Part shown: piece after piece, positions 39,057 through 48,330 of the stretch
Position numbering within the stretch: position 1 is the stretch's first letter
Layout: the number at the start of each line of letters is the position of its first letter
Assembly: GCA_029243245.1 (NCBI GenBank)
Contig: JAQWSK010000005.1
Coordinates: forward strand, 145,185-209,184
Source: Flavobacteriaceae bacterium
GTDB taxonomy: Bacteria > Bacteroidota > Bacteroidia > Flavobacteriales > Flavobacteriaceae
DNA length: 64,000 bases
Reading direction: 5' to 3'
Notes under the pieces: generated by a model
The model's database searches: none
The model's input: only the letters and a program-made list of their open reading frames with translations
What the model was told of the DNA's origin: nothing
Program-made: the position numbers and the translations under genes

Positions 39057-39608
39057 ATGAACTATCAACCAAGACTTAAAAAGGAATATAAAGAAAGAAT
39101 AATGAATTCTCTAAAAGAAGAATTTAGTTATTCTAATATAATGCAAGTACCTAGACTTGATAAAATTGTTATTAGTCGAGGTGTCGGTGCAGCTGTATCA
39201 GATAAAAAACTTATCGATTATGCTGTAGATGAGTTAACACAAATTTCGGGTCAAAAGGCTGTTCCAACAATATCAAAAAAAGATGTTGCTTCTTTTAAAT
39301 TAAGAAAAGGGATGCCGATTGGAACCAAAGTCACTCTTCGTGGAGAGAGAATGTATGAGTTTTTAGACAGACTTGTTACTGTAGCATTGCCTCGTGTAAG
39401 AGATTTTCAAGGCGTAAAATCAACTGGTTTTGATGGACGTGGAAATTATAACCTTGGAGTTACAGAGCAGATTATCTTTCCTGAAATTGATATTGATAAA
39501 GTTAATAAAATAGGTGGTATGGACATTACATTTGTTACCAATGCAGGAACAGATAAGGAAGCAAAGTCATTGTTGAACGAATTGGGCCTTCCCTTTAAAA
39601 AGAATTAA
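39057..39608 (+). CDS. rplE: 50S ribosomal protein uL5
   Basis: uL5 binds 5S rRNA and contacts P-site tRNA. The 183 residues show [32 protein letters not shown] near 28-43, [22 protein letters not shown] near 76-97 and [17 protein letters not shown] near 130. The length is near the standard 179. It is followed by rpsN after 1 nt. Confidence 0.98.
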   Translation: MNYQPRLKKEYKERIMNSLKEEFSYSNIMQVPRLDKIVISRGVGAAVSDKKLIDYAVDELTQISGQKAVPTISKKDVASFKLRKGMPIGTKVTLRGERMYEFLDRLVTVALPRVRDFQGVKSTGFDGRGNYNLGVTEQIIFPEIDIDKVNKIGGMDITFVTNAGTDKEAKSLLNELGLPFKKN

Positions 39609-39609
39609 T

Positions 39610-39879
39610 ATGGCAAAAGAATCAATGAAAGCTCGTGAAGTAAAAAGAGCTAAAATAGTAGCAAAGTACTCTGCTAAACGAAAAGCTTTAAAAGAGGCTG
39701 GTGATTATGAAGCTCTCCAAAAATTACCAAAAAATGCTTCTCCGGTTCGCTTACATAATCGTTGTAAGTTAACAGGGCGACCAAAAGGTTATATACGTCA
39801 GTTTGGAGTTTCTCGTGTTACATTTAGAGAGATGGCAAATAAAGGATTAATACCAGGAGTAACAAAAGCTAGCTGGTAA
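39610..39879 (+). CDS. rpsN: 30S ribosomal protein uS14, zinc-independent long form
   Basis: uS14 is a 30S head protein. At 89 residues it is the long form: it has only a single cysteine ([17 protein letters not shown] near 49-65) and no CxxC pairs, so it would not bind zinc, unlike the short 61-residue version. The end [22 protein letters not shown] is typical. It is followed by rpsH after 12 nt, in which TATATATATATG runs into the rpsH start. Confidence 0.97.
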   Translation: MAKESMKAREVKRAKIVAKYSAKRKALKEAGDYEALQKLPKNASPVRLHNRCKLTGRPKGYIRQFGVSRVTFREMANKGLIPGVTKASW

Positions 39880-39891
39880 AAATATATATAT

Positions 39892-40293
39892 ATGAATACA
39901 GACCCAATTGCAGATTATTTAACTCGACTTCGTAATGCTAATAGTGCTGGTCATCGCGTAGTTGACATCCCATCATCTAATTTAAAACAGGATATGACTA
40001 AAATCCTTTTTGATCAAGGATATATTCTTAGTTATAAATTTGAAGAAACAAAAAATAATCAGGGCAATATAAAGATTGCTTTAAAGTATGATTTAAATAC
40101 TAAAGATCCTGTTATTAAAAAATTACAAAGAATCAGTACTCCGGGATTGCGTAAGTATTCTGGAAGTGATGACCTTCCTCGAGTGCTAAATGGGCTAGGG
40201 ATTTCAATTATTTCTACATCTAAAGGTTTGATGACAGGAAAACAAGCAGAAAAACAAAAGGTAGGAGGCGAAGTCCTTTGTTACGTTTATTAA
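39892..40293 (+). CDS. rpsH: 30S ribosomal protein uS8
   Basis: uS8 organises the central domain of 16S rRNA and in E. coli represses the spc operon. The 133 residues begin TDPIADYLTRLRNANSAGH and end with GEVLCYVY. The conserved STSKGLMTGKQAEKQKVGGE near 107-126 carries the RNA-binding loop. No uS8-binding mimic could be identified in front of rplE by eye. Confidence 0.97.
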   Translation: MNTDPIADYLTRLRNANSAGHRVVDIPSSNLKQDMTKILFDQGYILSYKFEETKNNQGNIKIALKYDLNTKDPVIKKLQRISTPGLRKYSGSDDLPRVLNGLGISIISTSKGLMTGKQAEKQKVGGEVLCYVY

Positions 40294-40312
40294 TAAAGAA
40301 ATTGTATAAAAA

Positions 40313-40855
40313 ATGTCTAGAATAGGAAACAACCCCATATTATTACCAGAAGGTGTAACTTTGGATATTCAAGAGGATTTAATAATCGTTAGAGGTAAAC
40401 TTGGTGAGTTAACTCAATCATATTCTGGTGTTATTTTTGAAAATAAGAATGGTGTTTTAAATGTAATAAACCCACTAGAAACTAAAGATTCAAATGCTAA
40501 ACATGGATTATACCGAGCGTTAGTGAATAATATGGTAGAGGGAGTTTCTAAGGGATTTACAAAAGAGCTAGAATTGGTTGGCGTTGGATATCGAGCGACT
40601 AATCAGGCTCAAATACTTGATTTAGCATTAGGGTATTCCCATAATATTGTTTTTGATATAGCTCCTGAGGTTAAAGTTGAAACAATTTCTGAAAAAGGAA
40701 AAAACCCAATAATAAAGCTCAGATCGCACGACAAACAATTGATAGGTTTTGTTGCTGCTAAAATTAAGTCATTCAGAAAACCTGAACCATATAAAGGTAA
40801 AGGTATTCGGTTTGTTGGAGAAGAAATAAGAAGAAAAGCAGGTAAATCAGCATAA
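40313..40855 (+). CDS. rplF: 50S ribosomal protein uL6
   Basis: uL6 binds near the sarcin-ricin loop at the factor-binding site. It has two related domains: SRIGNNPILLPEGVTLDIQ starts the first, and the second contains LVGVGYRATNQAQILDLALGYSH, here cited as about 86-108, with a C-terminal PEPYKGKGIRFVGEEIRRKAGK. Length 180. Confidence 0.97.
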   Translation: MSRIGNNPILLPEGVTLDIQEDLIIVRGKLGELTQSYSGVIFENKNGVLNVINPLETKDSNAKHGLYRALVNNMVEGVSKGFTKELELVGVGYRATNQAQILDLALGYSHNIVFDIAPEVKVETISEKGKNPIIKLRSHDKQLIGFVAAKIKSFRKPEPYKGKGIRFVGEEIRRKAGKSA

Positions 40856-40864
40856 TTTTATATA

Positions 40865-41215
40865 ATGGGATTGACAAAAACAGAACGTAGAGATAGAATT
40901 CGAAAAAGAATTCGAAAAACAATATCAGGAAATTCATCAGAGCCGAGATTAGCTGTTTTCCGTAGTAATAAAGAAATTTATGCTCAATTAATCGACGACC
41001 AAAATGGAAAAACTCTTGCAACAGCATCTTCAAGAGAAAAAGATGTTTCTGGATCATCTAGAATTGAAAAATCTGCAATCGTTGGAAAATTAATTGCTGA
41101 ACGTTCAATAGCGGCGGGTGTACAAACTGTTAAATTTGATCGTGGTGGATATTTATACCATGGTCGAGTTAAATCATTAGCAGAGGGTGCTCGTGAAGCA
41201 GGTCTTAAATTTTAA
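40865..41215 (+). CDS. rplR: 50S ribosomal protein uL18
   Basis: uL18 binds 5S rRNA with uL5. The 116 residues have a basic start ([18 protein letters not shown], 5-22), [18 protein letters not shown] near 29-46 and a C-terminal [26 protein letters not shown]. It lies between rplF (9 nt) and rpsE (12 nt). Confidence 0.97.
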   Translation: MGLTKTERRDRIRKRIRKTISGNSSEPRLAVFRSNKEIYAQLIDDQNGKTLATASSREKDVSGSSRIEKSAIVGKLIAERSIAAGVQTVKFDRGGYLYHGRVKSLAEGAREAGLKF

Positions 41216-41227
41216 TAGATTAAATAT

Positions 41228-41752
41228 ATGTATCAAAACTATAGTAATATCGAATATGTTAAACCGGCAGGACTTGATTTAAAAGACCGTTTGGTAGGTG
41301 TCCAACGTGTAACTAAAGTAACTAAAGGAGGGCGAGCATTTGGTTTTTCTGCAATAGTTGTTGTAGGTGACGAGAATGGAGTTTTAGGACAGGGTTTAGG
41401 TAAATCAAAAGAAGTATCTGAAGCTATTGCTAAAGCTATTGAGGATGCAAAGAAAAACTTGGTGAGAATTCCTATAAAAAAAGGAACATTACCTCACGAG
41501 CAAAAAGGAAAATATGGGGGTGCTAGAGTATTCCTGAAGCCAGCTTCTGAAGGAACTGGAGTTATTGCTGGCGGAGCTGTTCGAGCTGTATTAGAAGCAG
41601 TAGGTGTTCATAATGTTCTTTCAAAATCTCAAGGATCTTCTAATCCTCACAATGTGGTAAAGGCTACTTTTGATGCATTACTTCAACTACGAAGCCCAGA
41701 AACAATTGCTTATCAAAGAGGAGTGTCAATTAATAAAGTATTTAATGGTTAA
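41228..41752 (+). CDS. rpsE: 30S ribosomal protein uS5
   Basis: uS5 acts in mRNA unwinding at the entry channel and in decoding accuracy. The 174 residues have the double-stranded RNA-binding type half ([23 protein letters not shown], about 17-39) with the loop where spectinomycin-resistance changes fall, and the C-terminal half with [29 protein letters not shown], cited as about 114-142. Nothing unusual was seen. Confidence 0.97.
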   Translation: MYQNYSNIEYVKPAGLDLKDRLVGVQRVTKVTKGGRAFGFSAIVVVGDENGVLGQGLGKSKEVSEAIAKAIEDAKKNLVRIPIKKGTLPHEQKGKYGGARVFLKPASEGTGVIAGGAVRAVLEAVGVHNVLSKSQGSSNPHNVVKATFDALLQLRSPETIAYQRGVSINKVFNG

Positions 41753-41762
41753 ATCTATTAAA

Positions 41763-41942
41763 ATGGAAAAAATTAAAGTTAAACAGTTAAAAAGCAGTAT
41801 TAAGAGAATTAAGTCTCAAAAAAGAACTCTTGAGGCTTTGGGTTTAAAAGGTATTGGAAAAGAGGTTATACATGATGCTTCTCCTAGTATTTTAGGAATG
41901 ATAAAAAAGGTAGAACATTTGGTTTCAGTTGTTGAAGCTTAA
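41763..41942 (+). CDS. rpmD: 50S ribosomal protein uL30
   Basis: uL30 is a small 50S protein. The ATG at 41763 gives 59 residues beginning MEKIKVKQLKSSIKRIKSQKR with the typical TLEALGLKGIGKEV block near 22-35. The frame stays open upstream into rpsE, but the family begins where this ATG does, and 10 nt separate it from the rpsE stop. I therefore take this start. It is followed by rplO after 11 nt. Confidence 0.95.
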   Translation: MEKIKVKQLKSSIKRIKSQKRTLEALGLKGIGKEVIHDASPSILGMIKKVEHLVSVVEA

Positions 41943-41953
41943 AAATAAAATAA

Positions 41954-42412
41954 ATGAGTTTAAGTAATTTACAACCCGCAAGTGGGTCAACACATAAAAA
42001 TAGTAAAAGATTAGGTCGTGGTCAAGGCTCAGGAAAAGGTGGTACAGCAGCGAGAGGACATAAAGGTGCAAAATCTCGTTCGGGATATTCTAAAAAATTA
42101 GGATTTGAAGGTGGACAAATGCCCTTGCAGAGACGTGTTCCAAAGTTTGGCTTTAAAAACATTAATCGAAAAGAGTATACAGTTATTAATATTGATACTA
42201 TTCAAAGTTTAGTTGATTCAAAAAAAATAAAAGGTGAGCTTACTATTGATCATTTAATTTCACTTCGTTTAGCTGGGAAGAATGATCTTGTAAAAATTTT
42301 AGGAAGAGGAAAAATTGAAGCTTCAATAAAAGTTTCAGCTCATAAATTTACTTCTACCGCTAAAACTGCTATTGAAAAGGCAGGAGGAGAAGTTATTAGC
42401 TTAGAACAATAA
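41954..42412 (+). CDS. rplO: 50S ribosomal protein uL15
   Basis: uL15 is a late-assembly 50S protein with a long basic N-terminal extension (KRLGRGQGSGKGGTAARGHKG near 18-38, cited in part) that threads into 23S rRNA, and a globular half with FEGGQMPLQRRVPKFGF near 50-66. Length 152. It precedes secY by 2 nt, the usual order. Confidence 0.97.
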   Translation: MSLSNLQPASGSTHKNSKRLGRGQGSGKGGTAARGHKGAKSRSGYSKKLGFEGGQMPLQRRVPKFGFKNINRKEYTVINIDTIQSLVDSKKIKGELTIDHLISLRLAGKNDLVKILGRGKIEASIKVSAHKFTSTAKTAIEKAGGEVISLEQ

Positions 42413-42414
42413 GT

Positions 42415-43773
42415 ATGAAAAAGTTTTTAGAAACCATAATAAATATTTACAATATTAATGAACTTCGACAAAGGATTGGAATGACATTGTTTTTATTATT
42501 GGTTTATCGTTTGGGTGCTCAAATAGTTATTCCTGGCATAGACTCTGTTCAACTTGCATCCTTAGCTCAAAAAACTGATGCTGGAGGTCTTTTAGGAATT
42601 TTAAACGCCTTCACGGGAGGAGCATTTGCTAATGCGTCTGTTTTTGCCTTAGGAATTATGCCATATATTTCAGCTTCTATTGTAGTTCAGCTTATGGGTA
42701 TTGCGATTCCATATCTTCAAAAACTTCAAAAAGAAGGAGAAAGTGGTCGTAAAACTATTAATCAAATTACAAGATGGTTAACTATCGCAATATGTGTTGT
42801 ACAAGCGCCTGCTTATTTATTTGGTTTAAGTGCTTTAGGTGTTCCTGATAGTGCTTTCATACTTGGAAGAGGTCCTTTATTTATTTTTTCATCTGTAACA
42901 ATTTTAGTTACAGGAACAATTTTTGCTATGTGGTTAGGTGAAAAAATAACTGATAAAGGAATTGGTAATGGAATTTCATTACTTATCATGGTTGGAATTA
43001 TAGCAAACCTTCCTTTATCTTTTACTCAGGAATTTATATCTAGGGTTAGTGAAAATAATGGAGGATTAATGTTAGTCCTTATTGAGCTTGTTTTATGGAT
43101 TATAATTATATTATTATCTGTTTTGCTTGTTATGGCTGTTCGTCAGATACCGGTTCAATATGCTAGAAGAACTGCAGGAGGAGCTTCGCAACAGAATATT
43201 GCAGGCTCTAGACAGTATATACCTTTAAAATTAAATGCATCCGGAGTCATGCCTATAATTTTTGCTCAGGCTTTGATGTTTGGCCCAGTATATATAGGTA
43301 GTTTTTTAGGTAATTCTAACATTGGACAATGGATGCAAGCTGAGTTTTCGGATATTTTCGGTTTATGGTATAATGTATTGTTTGGAGTTTTAATAATAAT
43401 TTTTACCTTTTTTTATACCGCTATTACAGTTCCAACCAATAAAATGTCTGATGATTTGAAAAGAAGTGGAGGCTTTGTTCCAGGAATAAAACCTGGAATT
43501 GAAACATCAAATTATTTAGACACAGTTATGTCTCACATTACATTTCCAGGATCATTATTTCTCGCAGCAATTGCAGTTTTTCCTGCTGTTGTTGTAAAAT
43601 TAATGGGAATTCAACAAGGCTGGGCATTGTTTTATGGAGGAACTTCTTTATTAATTATGGTAGGTGTTGCTATAGATACTATTCAACAGATTAATTCTTA
43701 CCTATTGAATCGTCATTATGATGGTTTAATGAAAACAGGTAAAAATCGTAGAACAATAACCCCAACAATATAA
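42415..43773 (+). CDS. secY: protein translocase subunit SecY
   Basis: SecY is the channel of the Sec translocon in the inner membrane, the route by which the window's signal-peptide proteins leave the cytoplasm. Ten transmembrane segments can be laid out in 452 residues. Recognisable parts are [24 protein letters not shown] near 20-43 (TM1 and plug entry), [13 protein letters not shown] near 84, the cytosolic loop [18 protein letters not shown] near 102, and QIPVQYARR near 243 in the C4 loop. The C-terminal [10 protein letters not shown] is normal. It lies between rplO and infA, each 2 nt away. Confidence 0.98.
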   Translation: MKKFLETIINIYNINELRQRIGMTLFLLLVYRLGAQIVIPGIDSVQLASLAQKTDAGGLLGILNAFTGGAFANASVFALGIMPYISASIVVQLMGIAIPYLQKLQKEGESGRKTINQITRWLTIAICVVQAPAYLFGLSALGVPDSAFILGRGPLFIFSSVTILVTGTIFAMWLGEKITDKGIGNGISLLIMVGIIANLPLSFTQEFISRVSENNGGLMLVLIELVLWIIIILLSVLLVMAVRQIPVQYARRTAGGASQQNIAGSRQYIPLKLNASGVMPIIFAQALMFGPVYIGSFLGNSNIGQWMQAEFSDIFGLWYNVLFGVLIIIFTFFYTAITVPTNKMSDDLKRSGGFVPGIKPGIETSNYLDTVMSHITFPGSLFLAAIAVFPAVVVKLMGIQQGWALFYGGTSLLIMVGVAIDTIQQINSYLLNRHYDGLMKTGKNRRTITPTI

Positions 43774-43775
43774 AT

Positions 43776-43991
43776 ATGGCTAAACAAGCACCTATAGAAC
43801 AAGAGGGTAATATAATAGAAGCGTTGTCTAATGCAATGTTTAGAGTTGAATTAGAAAACGGACATGTTGTTACAGCTCATATTTCAGGTAAAATGAGATT
43901 GCATTATATTAAGTTATTACCTGGTGATAAAGTAAAATTAGAAATGAGTCCTTATGACTTATCAAAAGCTAGAATTACTTATAGATTTTAA
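43776..43991 (+). CDS. infA: translation initiation factor IF-1
   Basis: IF-1 is a single OB-fold protein that blocks the A-site during initiation. The 71 residues contain [23 protein letters not shown] near 10-32, cited in part, [33 protein letters not shown] and a terminal TYRF. It lies between secY and rpmJ. Confidence 0.97.
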   Translation: MAKQAPIEQEGNIIEALSNAMFRVELENGHVVTAHISGKMRLHYIKLLPGDKVKLEMSPYDLSKARITYRF

Positions 43992-44006
43992 TATATAATG
44001 ATTTAA

Positions 44007-44123
44007 ATGAAAACAAGAGCATCAATTAAGAAAAGAAGTGCCGATTGCAAGATTGTGCGAAGAAAAGGTACTTTGTATGTTATTAACAAAAAGAATCCTC
44101 GATTCAAACAAAGACAAGGATAA
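44007..44123 (+). CDS. rpmJ: 50S ribosomal protein bL36, zinc-free type
   Basis: bL36 is the smallest 50S protein. The 38-codon frame starts [15 protein letters not shown] and ends [11 protein letters not shown], an unmistakable bL36. Of the usual Cys-Cys-Cys-His zinc set only one cysteine (Cys14) remains; serine, asparagine and phenylalanine take the other places. This is the zinc-independent form. It lies 15 nt after infA and 3 nt before rpsM, the standard location. Confidence 0.96.
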   Translation: MKTRASIKKRSADCKIVRRKGTLYVINKKNPRFKQRQG

Positions 44124-44126
44124 ATT

Positions 44127-44501
44127 ATGGCAAGAATTTCAGGAGTTGATATTCCAAAACAAAAAAGAGGAGTTATAGCACTAACGTATATTTATGGTGT
44201 TGGCCGAAGTCGTGCTTCTACAATACTAACAACTGCAAAAGTTAGCGAGGATGTTAAAGTTCAAGATTGGACTGATGAGGAAACGGGGCGTATACGTGAT
44301 GCGGTTGGAAGTTTTAAAATTGAAGGTGAGTTGAGATCAGAGACCCAATTAAATATAAAAAGATTAATGGATATTGGATGCTATAGAGGCATTCGTCATC
44401 GATCTAGTCTTCCGCTTCGGGGTCAGCGAACAAAAAATAATTCGCGTACTCGAAAGGGTAAAAGAAAGACTGTTGCAAATAAAAAGAAAGTAACTAAATA
44501 A
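44127..44501 (+). CDS. rpsM: 30S ribosomal protein uS13
   Basis: uS13 lies in the 30S head and bridges to the 50S subunit. The 124 residues start [26 protein letters not shown] with the helix-two-turn-helix, and contain [33 protein letters not shown], cited as about 82-114 with the conserved GCYRGxRHRxxLPxRGQRT pattern, and a basic tail. It heads the alpha-operon part of the cluster. Confidence 0.98.
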   Translation: MARISGVDIPKQKRGVIALTYIYGVGRSRASTILTTAKVSEDVKVQDWTDEETGRIRDAVGSFKIEGELRSETQLNIKRLMDIGCYRGIRHRSSLPLRGQRTKNNSRTRKGKRKTVANKKKVTK

Positions 44502-44510
44502 GATATAACA

Positions 44511-44894
44511 ATGGCAAAAACAGTAACAAAAAAAAGAAAAGTCATTGTAGAAGCTACGGGTGAGGCCCATATAAATGCTTCTTTCAATAACATAATAATA
44601 TCTCTTACTAATTTAAAAGGAGAAGTAATTTCATGGTCTTCAGCTGGTAAAATGGGCTTTAGAGGATCTAAAAAAAACACACCTTATGCAGCACAAACTG
44701 CAGCTGAGGACTGTGCTAAAGTAGCTCAGGAGGCTGGGTTAAGAAAAGTTAAAGTATATGTTAAGGGGCCTGGTAACGGTCGAGAGTCTGCCATTAGAAC
44801 CCTTCATAACAACGGTATTGAAGTAGCTGAGATAATTGATGTTACTCCATTACCACATAATGGATGTCGTCCTCCTAAAAGAAGACGTGTCTAA
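44511..44894 (+). CDS. rpsK: 30S ribosomal protein uS11
   Basis: uS11 sits on the 30S platform near the mRNA exit. The 127 residues have [18 protein letters not shown] near 17, [21 protein letters not shown] near 42-62 and the terminal [19 protein letters not shown] 79-nt gap, the largest inside the ribosomal run, follows before rpsD. Confidence 0.98.
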   Translation: MAKTVTKKRKVIVEATGEAHINASFNNIIISLTNLKGEVISWSSAGKMGFRGSKKNTPYAAQTAAEDCAKVAQEAGLRKVKVYVKGPGNGRESAIRTLHNNGIEVAEIIDVTPLPHNGCRPPKRRRV

Positions 44895-44973
44895 ATATAT
44901 TAATCATATTTGTTAAATACTATCGAAGGATAAGACCTTAATTCATAGTAATCAAATATTTAAAAACTAAGAA
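44895..44973 (+). promoter_or_regulatory. possible structured leader before rpsD
   Basis: In this 79-nt gap, ATATTTG (44906-44912) and CAAATAT (44953-44959) are exact inverted copies, and AAGG/CCTT can pair inside them. It could be an autoregulatory site for uS4, or hold an internal promoter (CATATTTG differs from TAnnTTTG by one base). Both are guesses. Confidence 0.35.
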
Positions 44974-45579
44974 ATGGCAAGATATACCGGTCCAAAAACA
45001 AAAATAGCTAGAAAATTTGGAGAAGCTATTTTCGGAGAAGATAAGTCTTTTGAAAAAAGGAATTTTCCTCCAGGCCAACATGGTAATAACCGACGACGCG
45101 GAAAAAAATCTGAATATGCAATCCAATTAATGGAGAAGCAAAAAGCAAAATATTCTTATGGAATATTGGAACGTCAGTTCAGAAATTTATTTGAAAAGGC
45201 TAATAGATCGAAAGGAGTTACTGGTGAAGTTTTACTTCAATTATGTGAATCTCGTCTAGATAACACTGTTTTTCGTTTAGGTTTGTCGCCTTCAAGGAGT
45301 GGGGCTCGCCAACTAGTTTCGCATCGACACATTACTGTAAACGACAATATTGTAAATATACCATCATACCAGCTCAAACCTGGTGATGTTGTAGGAGTAA
45401 GAGAAAAATCAAAATCATTACAGATCATAATTAATTCTTTGGATAATAATTCAAGTATTTATGAATGGCTGACATGGAATCGTGATACCCTTCAAGGTGT
45501 ATACGTAACTAATCCACAGCGTCTTCAGATACCTGAAAATATTAAAGAGCAATTGATCGTAGAACTATATTCAAAATAA
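44974..45579 (+). CDS. rpsD: 30S ribosomal protein uS4
   Basis: uS4 is a primary assembly protein of the 30S body and part of the mRNA entry channel. The 201 residues start [17 protein letters not shown], show [22 protein letters not shown] near 31-52 and the S4 RNA-binding domain with [29 protein letters not shown], cited as about 90-118, and end [10 protein letters not shown]. The N-terminus has no zinc-binding cysteines. It is followed by rpoA after 17 nt. Confidence 0.98.
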   Translation: MARYTGPKTKIARKFGEAIFGEDKSFEKRNFPPGQHGNNRRRGKKSEYAIQLMEKQKAKYSYGILERQFRNLFEKANRSKGVTGEVLLQLCESRLDNTVFRLGLSPSRSGARQLVSHRHITVNDNIVNIPSYQLKPGDVVGVREKSKSLQIIINSLDNNSSIYEWLTWNRDTLQGVYVTNPQRLQIPENIKEQLIVELYSK

Positions 45580-45596
45580 TAAAAGAAGCATTCACT

Positions 45597-46589
45597 ATGG
45601 CTATATTAAATTTTCAAAAACCCGACAAAGTTGTCATGATAGACTCTTCAGATTTCGAAGGTAAATTTGAGTTTCGTCCTCTTGAACCTGGTTATGGATT
45701 AACGGTTGGAAACGCACTTCGCAGAGTGCTATTATCATCACTTGAAGGATTCGCAATTACTTCAGTAAAGATTGAAGGTGTAAATCATGAGTTTTCAACT
45801 ATTCAAGGAATAGTTGAAGATGTAACAGAGATTGTTTTAAACTTAAAACAAGTTAGGTTTAAAAGGCAAATTGATGATGTAGAAGACGAGAAAGTGACAG
45901 TAAATATTGGTGGTCAGGATCAATTAAAAGCTGCTGACTTTCAAAAATTTATTTCTGGATTCCAAGTTTTAAATCCGACCCATGTTATTTGTAATCTTGA
46001 AAAAGGAGTTCAATTAAGTATGGAATTGACAATTGAAAAAGGACGTGGTTATGTTCCTGCGGAAGAAAATAAGAATTCATCTTCAGAACTAGGAGTAATA
46101 GCTATTGATTCAATTTTTACACCTGTTAAAAATGTAAAATACACAATAGAAAATCATCGTGTAGAGCAAAAAACTGATTATGAAAAATTAGTTTTTGAAA
46201 TTATAACAGACGGCTCTATTCACCCAAAAGATGCCCTGACTGAAGCTGCCAAAACTTTGATTCATCATTTCTTGTTATTTTCTGATGAAAGAATTACACT
46301 TGAGGCTGATGAAATTGCTCAGACCGAAACATATGATGAAGAATCTTTACATATGCGTCAGTTGCTTAAAACAAAACTTATAGATATGGATTTATCAGTA
46401 AGAGCTCTTAATTGCCTTAAGGCTGCAGAGGTTGACACACTGGGAGATTTGGTGTCTTTTAATAAAAATGATTTAATGAAGTTTCGTAATTTTGGAAAAA
46501 AATCGTTGACAGAGTTAGAAGAATTAGTTATTTTAAAAGGACTTTCTTTTGGAATGGATTTGTCAAAATATAAATTAGATAAAGATTAA
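45597..46589 (+). CDS. rpoA: RNA polymerase subunit alpha
   Basis: RpoA dimerises to scaffold RNA polymerase and its C-terminal domain contacts DNA and activators. The N-terminal domain (about 1-230) has [28 protein letters not shown] near 23-50, cited in part, and [18 protein letters not shown] near 208. The alpha-CTD covers about 255-322 with [20 protein letters not shown] and [13 protein letters not shown]. Length 330. It precedes rplQ by 27 nt. Confidence 0.98.
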   Translation: MAILNFQKPDKVVMIDSSDFEGKFEFRPLEPGYGLTVGNALRRVLLSSLEGFAITSVKIEGVNHEFSTIQGIVEDVTEIVLNLKQVRFKRQIDDVEDEKVTVNIGGQDQLKAADFQKFISGFQVLNPTHVICNLEKGVQLSMELTIEKGRGYVPAEENKNSSSELGVIAIDSIFTPVKNVKYTIENHRVEQKTDYEKLVFEIITDGSIHPKDALTEAAKTLIHHFLLFSDERITLEADEIAQTETYDEESLHMRQLLKTKLIDMDLSVRALNCLKAAEVDTLGDLVSFNKNDLMKFRNFGKKSLTELEELVILKGLSFGMDLSKYKLDKD

Positions 46590-46616
46590 GTCAAATTTTC
46601 TATATATTAAATTAAG

Positions 46617-47108
46617 ATGAGACACGGAAAAAAAGTAATGCATTTAGGTCGAAAGAGGGCCCATCGTAAATCAATGTTATCTAACATGGCTTGCTCATTA
46701 ATAAAGCATAAATCTATTAATACAACTGTTACTAAAGCAAAAGCTCTTAAGGTTTTTATTGAGCCAATCATAACTAAATCTAAAAATGACACTACTCATA
46801 ATCGTCGACTTGTTTTTAGTGACTTAAGAAGTAAGGAATCTGTTTCTGAATTATTTGGAGTTGTTTCTGATAAAGTTGGAGATCGTCCAGGAGGTTATAC
46901 AAGAATAATCAAAATGGGTAATCGTTTAGGAGACAATGCTGATATGGCTATGATAGAATTAGTTGATTTTAATGAAATTTATTCAATAGCTTCAGATACA
47001 AATAAAAAAGCTAGAAGAAGGCGTAAATCTAAAAAGTCAACTGAAGTTAATGAGTCAATGGGGGTAAAACTTGAGGATAAAAGAGAAGAAGATACAAATG
47101 AAAAATAA
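46617..47108 (+). CDS. rplQ: 50S ribosomal protein bL17 with C-terminal extension
   Basis: bL17 lies near the tunnel exit. The 163 residues start [21 protein letters not shown] and contain [28 protein letters not shown], cited as about 87-114. Compared with the 127 residues of E. coli there is a tail of roughly 35 residues, first basic ([11 protein letters not shown]) and then acidic, which is common in Bacteroidota. It is the last gene of the supercluster and a terminator follows 32 nt after its stop. Confidence 0.97.
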   Translation: MRHGKKVMHLGRKRAHRKSMLSNMACSLIKHKSINTTVTKAKALKVFIEPIITKSKNDTTHNRRLVFSDLRSKESVSELFGVVSDKVGDRPGGYTRIIKMGNRLGDNADMAMIELVDFNEIYSIASDTNKKARRRRKSKKSTEVNESMGVKLEDKREEDTNEK

Positions 47109-47139
47109 AACTAAAATTAAAATTTTTAGTTTTATAATT

Positions 47140-47175
47140 GAAAGGGATAGTCATTTTAGATTACCCTTTTTTTTA
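47140..47175 (+). terminator. terminator of the ribosomal supercluster
   Basis: AAAGGG (47141-47146) pairs with CCCTTT (47164-47169) around an 17-nt AT-rich loop, followed by a T-run. The stem is short, so some read-through into carA is possible. Confidence 0.6.
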
Positions 47176-47197
47176 TGTTATTTTGTTAGATAAATTT

Positions 47198-48307
47198 ATG
47201 AATTATAAAGCACTAAATAAAGCGGTTGTTATTCTCGCTGACGGTACAAAATTTTTTGGAAAATCCATTGGAATAGATGGAACTGGTTTTGGTGAAATTT
47301 GTTATAATACTGGTATGACTGGTTACCAAGAAATCTTTACAGACCCATCTTATTTTGGACAAATAATGGTTACAACAAATGCCCATATTGGTAATTATGG
47401 TGTTTTGGATGATGATGCTCAATCAAAAGAAATTAAAATTGCAGGATTAATTTGTAAAAATTTTAGCTATACTCAAACAAGGCATTCCGCTAAAGGAGAT
47501 TTGCTTTCTTATTTCAAAGAAAATAAAATTGTTGGTGTGTCAGATGTTGATACAAGAGCATTGGTTAGTTACATTAGAGATAATGGAGCAATGAATGCTG
47601 TTATTACGACAGAGTTAGATCATTTAGACGAGCTACTAATTAAATTAGGAAAATTTCATAGTATGGATGGGATGGAATTAGCTTCAAAGGTATCTACAAA
47701 AAAAACATATTTCATTGGAGATCCTAAAGCAAAGTATAAAGTTTCTGCTCTAGATCTTGGAGTTAAAAAAAACATATTAAATCATTTGGTAAAAAGAGAT
47801 GTTTATGTGAAAGTTTTTCCGTATGACTCCTCTTTTGAAATGCTATCCGAGTGGAATCCTAATGGTTATTTTATATCAAATGGTCCTGGAGACCCTAAAC
47901 CTTTATTACAAGCCCAAGATCTTGCAAAAAAAATTATTAATAAAAACTTACCTCTTTTTGGAATTTGTTTAGGTCATCAAGTTATTGCTATAGCAAATGG
48001 TATTCCAACTTATAAGATGTTTAATGGTCATAGAGGTATAAATCATCCAGTTATTAATCATGAAACTGGAAAAGGAGAGATAACTTCTCAAAATCATGGA
48101 TTTGCAGTTGATAAGGAAGCCGCCGAATTAAATCCAGATATAATAATAACTCATTCTCATTTAAACGATCATACTATTGCAGGTATTAAGATTAAATCTA
48201 AAAATTGTTTTTCGGTTCAATATCATCCTGAGGCAGCACCAGGCCCAAATGATTCAAATTATTTATTTGATCAATTTTTAGATTTAATGAAAACTTTTTC
48301 TTCTTAA
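47198..48307 (+). CDS. carA: carbamoyl-phosphate synthase small subunit
   Basis: CarA is the glutaminase subunit that supplies ammonia to CarB for carbamoyl phosphate (pyrimidines, arginine). The ATG at 47198 is preferred: the protein then starts MNYKALNKAVVILADG as in the family (369 residues). The frame stays open upstream to an ATG at 47138, but that stretch is the rplQ terminator. The N-terminal domain has YNTGMTGYQEIFTDPSY; the class I glutaminase domain has GICLGHQVIA with the nucleophile Cys near 260 and QYHPEAAPGP with His and Glu. carB is not in the window. Confidence 0.96.
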   Translation: MNYKALNKAVVILADGTKFFGKSIGIDGTGFGEICYNTGMTGYQEIFTDPSYFGQIMVTTNAHIGNYGVLDDDAQSKEIKIAGLICKNFSYTQTRHSAKGDLLSYFKENKIVGVSDVDTRALVSYIRDNGAMNAVITTELDHLDELLIKLGKFHSMDGMELASKVSTKKTYFIGDPKAKYKVSALDLGVKKNILNHLVKRDVYVKVFPYDSSFEMLSEWNPNGYFISNGPGDPKPLLQAQDLAKKIINKNLPLFGICLGHQVIAIANGIPTYKMFNGHRGINHPVINHETGKGEITSQNHGFAVDKEAAELNPDIIITHSHLNDHTIAGIKIKSKNCFSVQYHPEAAPGPNDSNYLFDQFLDLMKTFSS

Positions 48308-48330
48308 ATATTAACTATATAAATTAAATT

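Noticed and set aside
39880..39893. TATATATATATG tract before rpsH as a phase-variation repeat
   Set aside because: It is too short, and the gene is essential, so switching is not plausible.
41670..41762. Longer uL30 starting inside rpsE
   Set aside because: The frame is open, but the first 31 residues do not match uL30, and the ATG at 41763 gives a standard 59-residue protein.
47138..47197. Longer carA protein starting at the ATG at 47138
   Set aside because: The extra 20 codons overlap the rplQ terminator hairpin and do not match the family. The ATG at 47198 fits.
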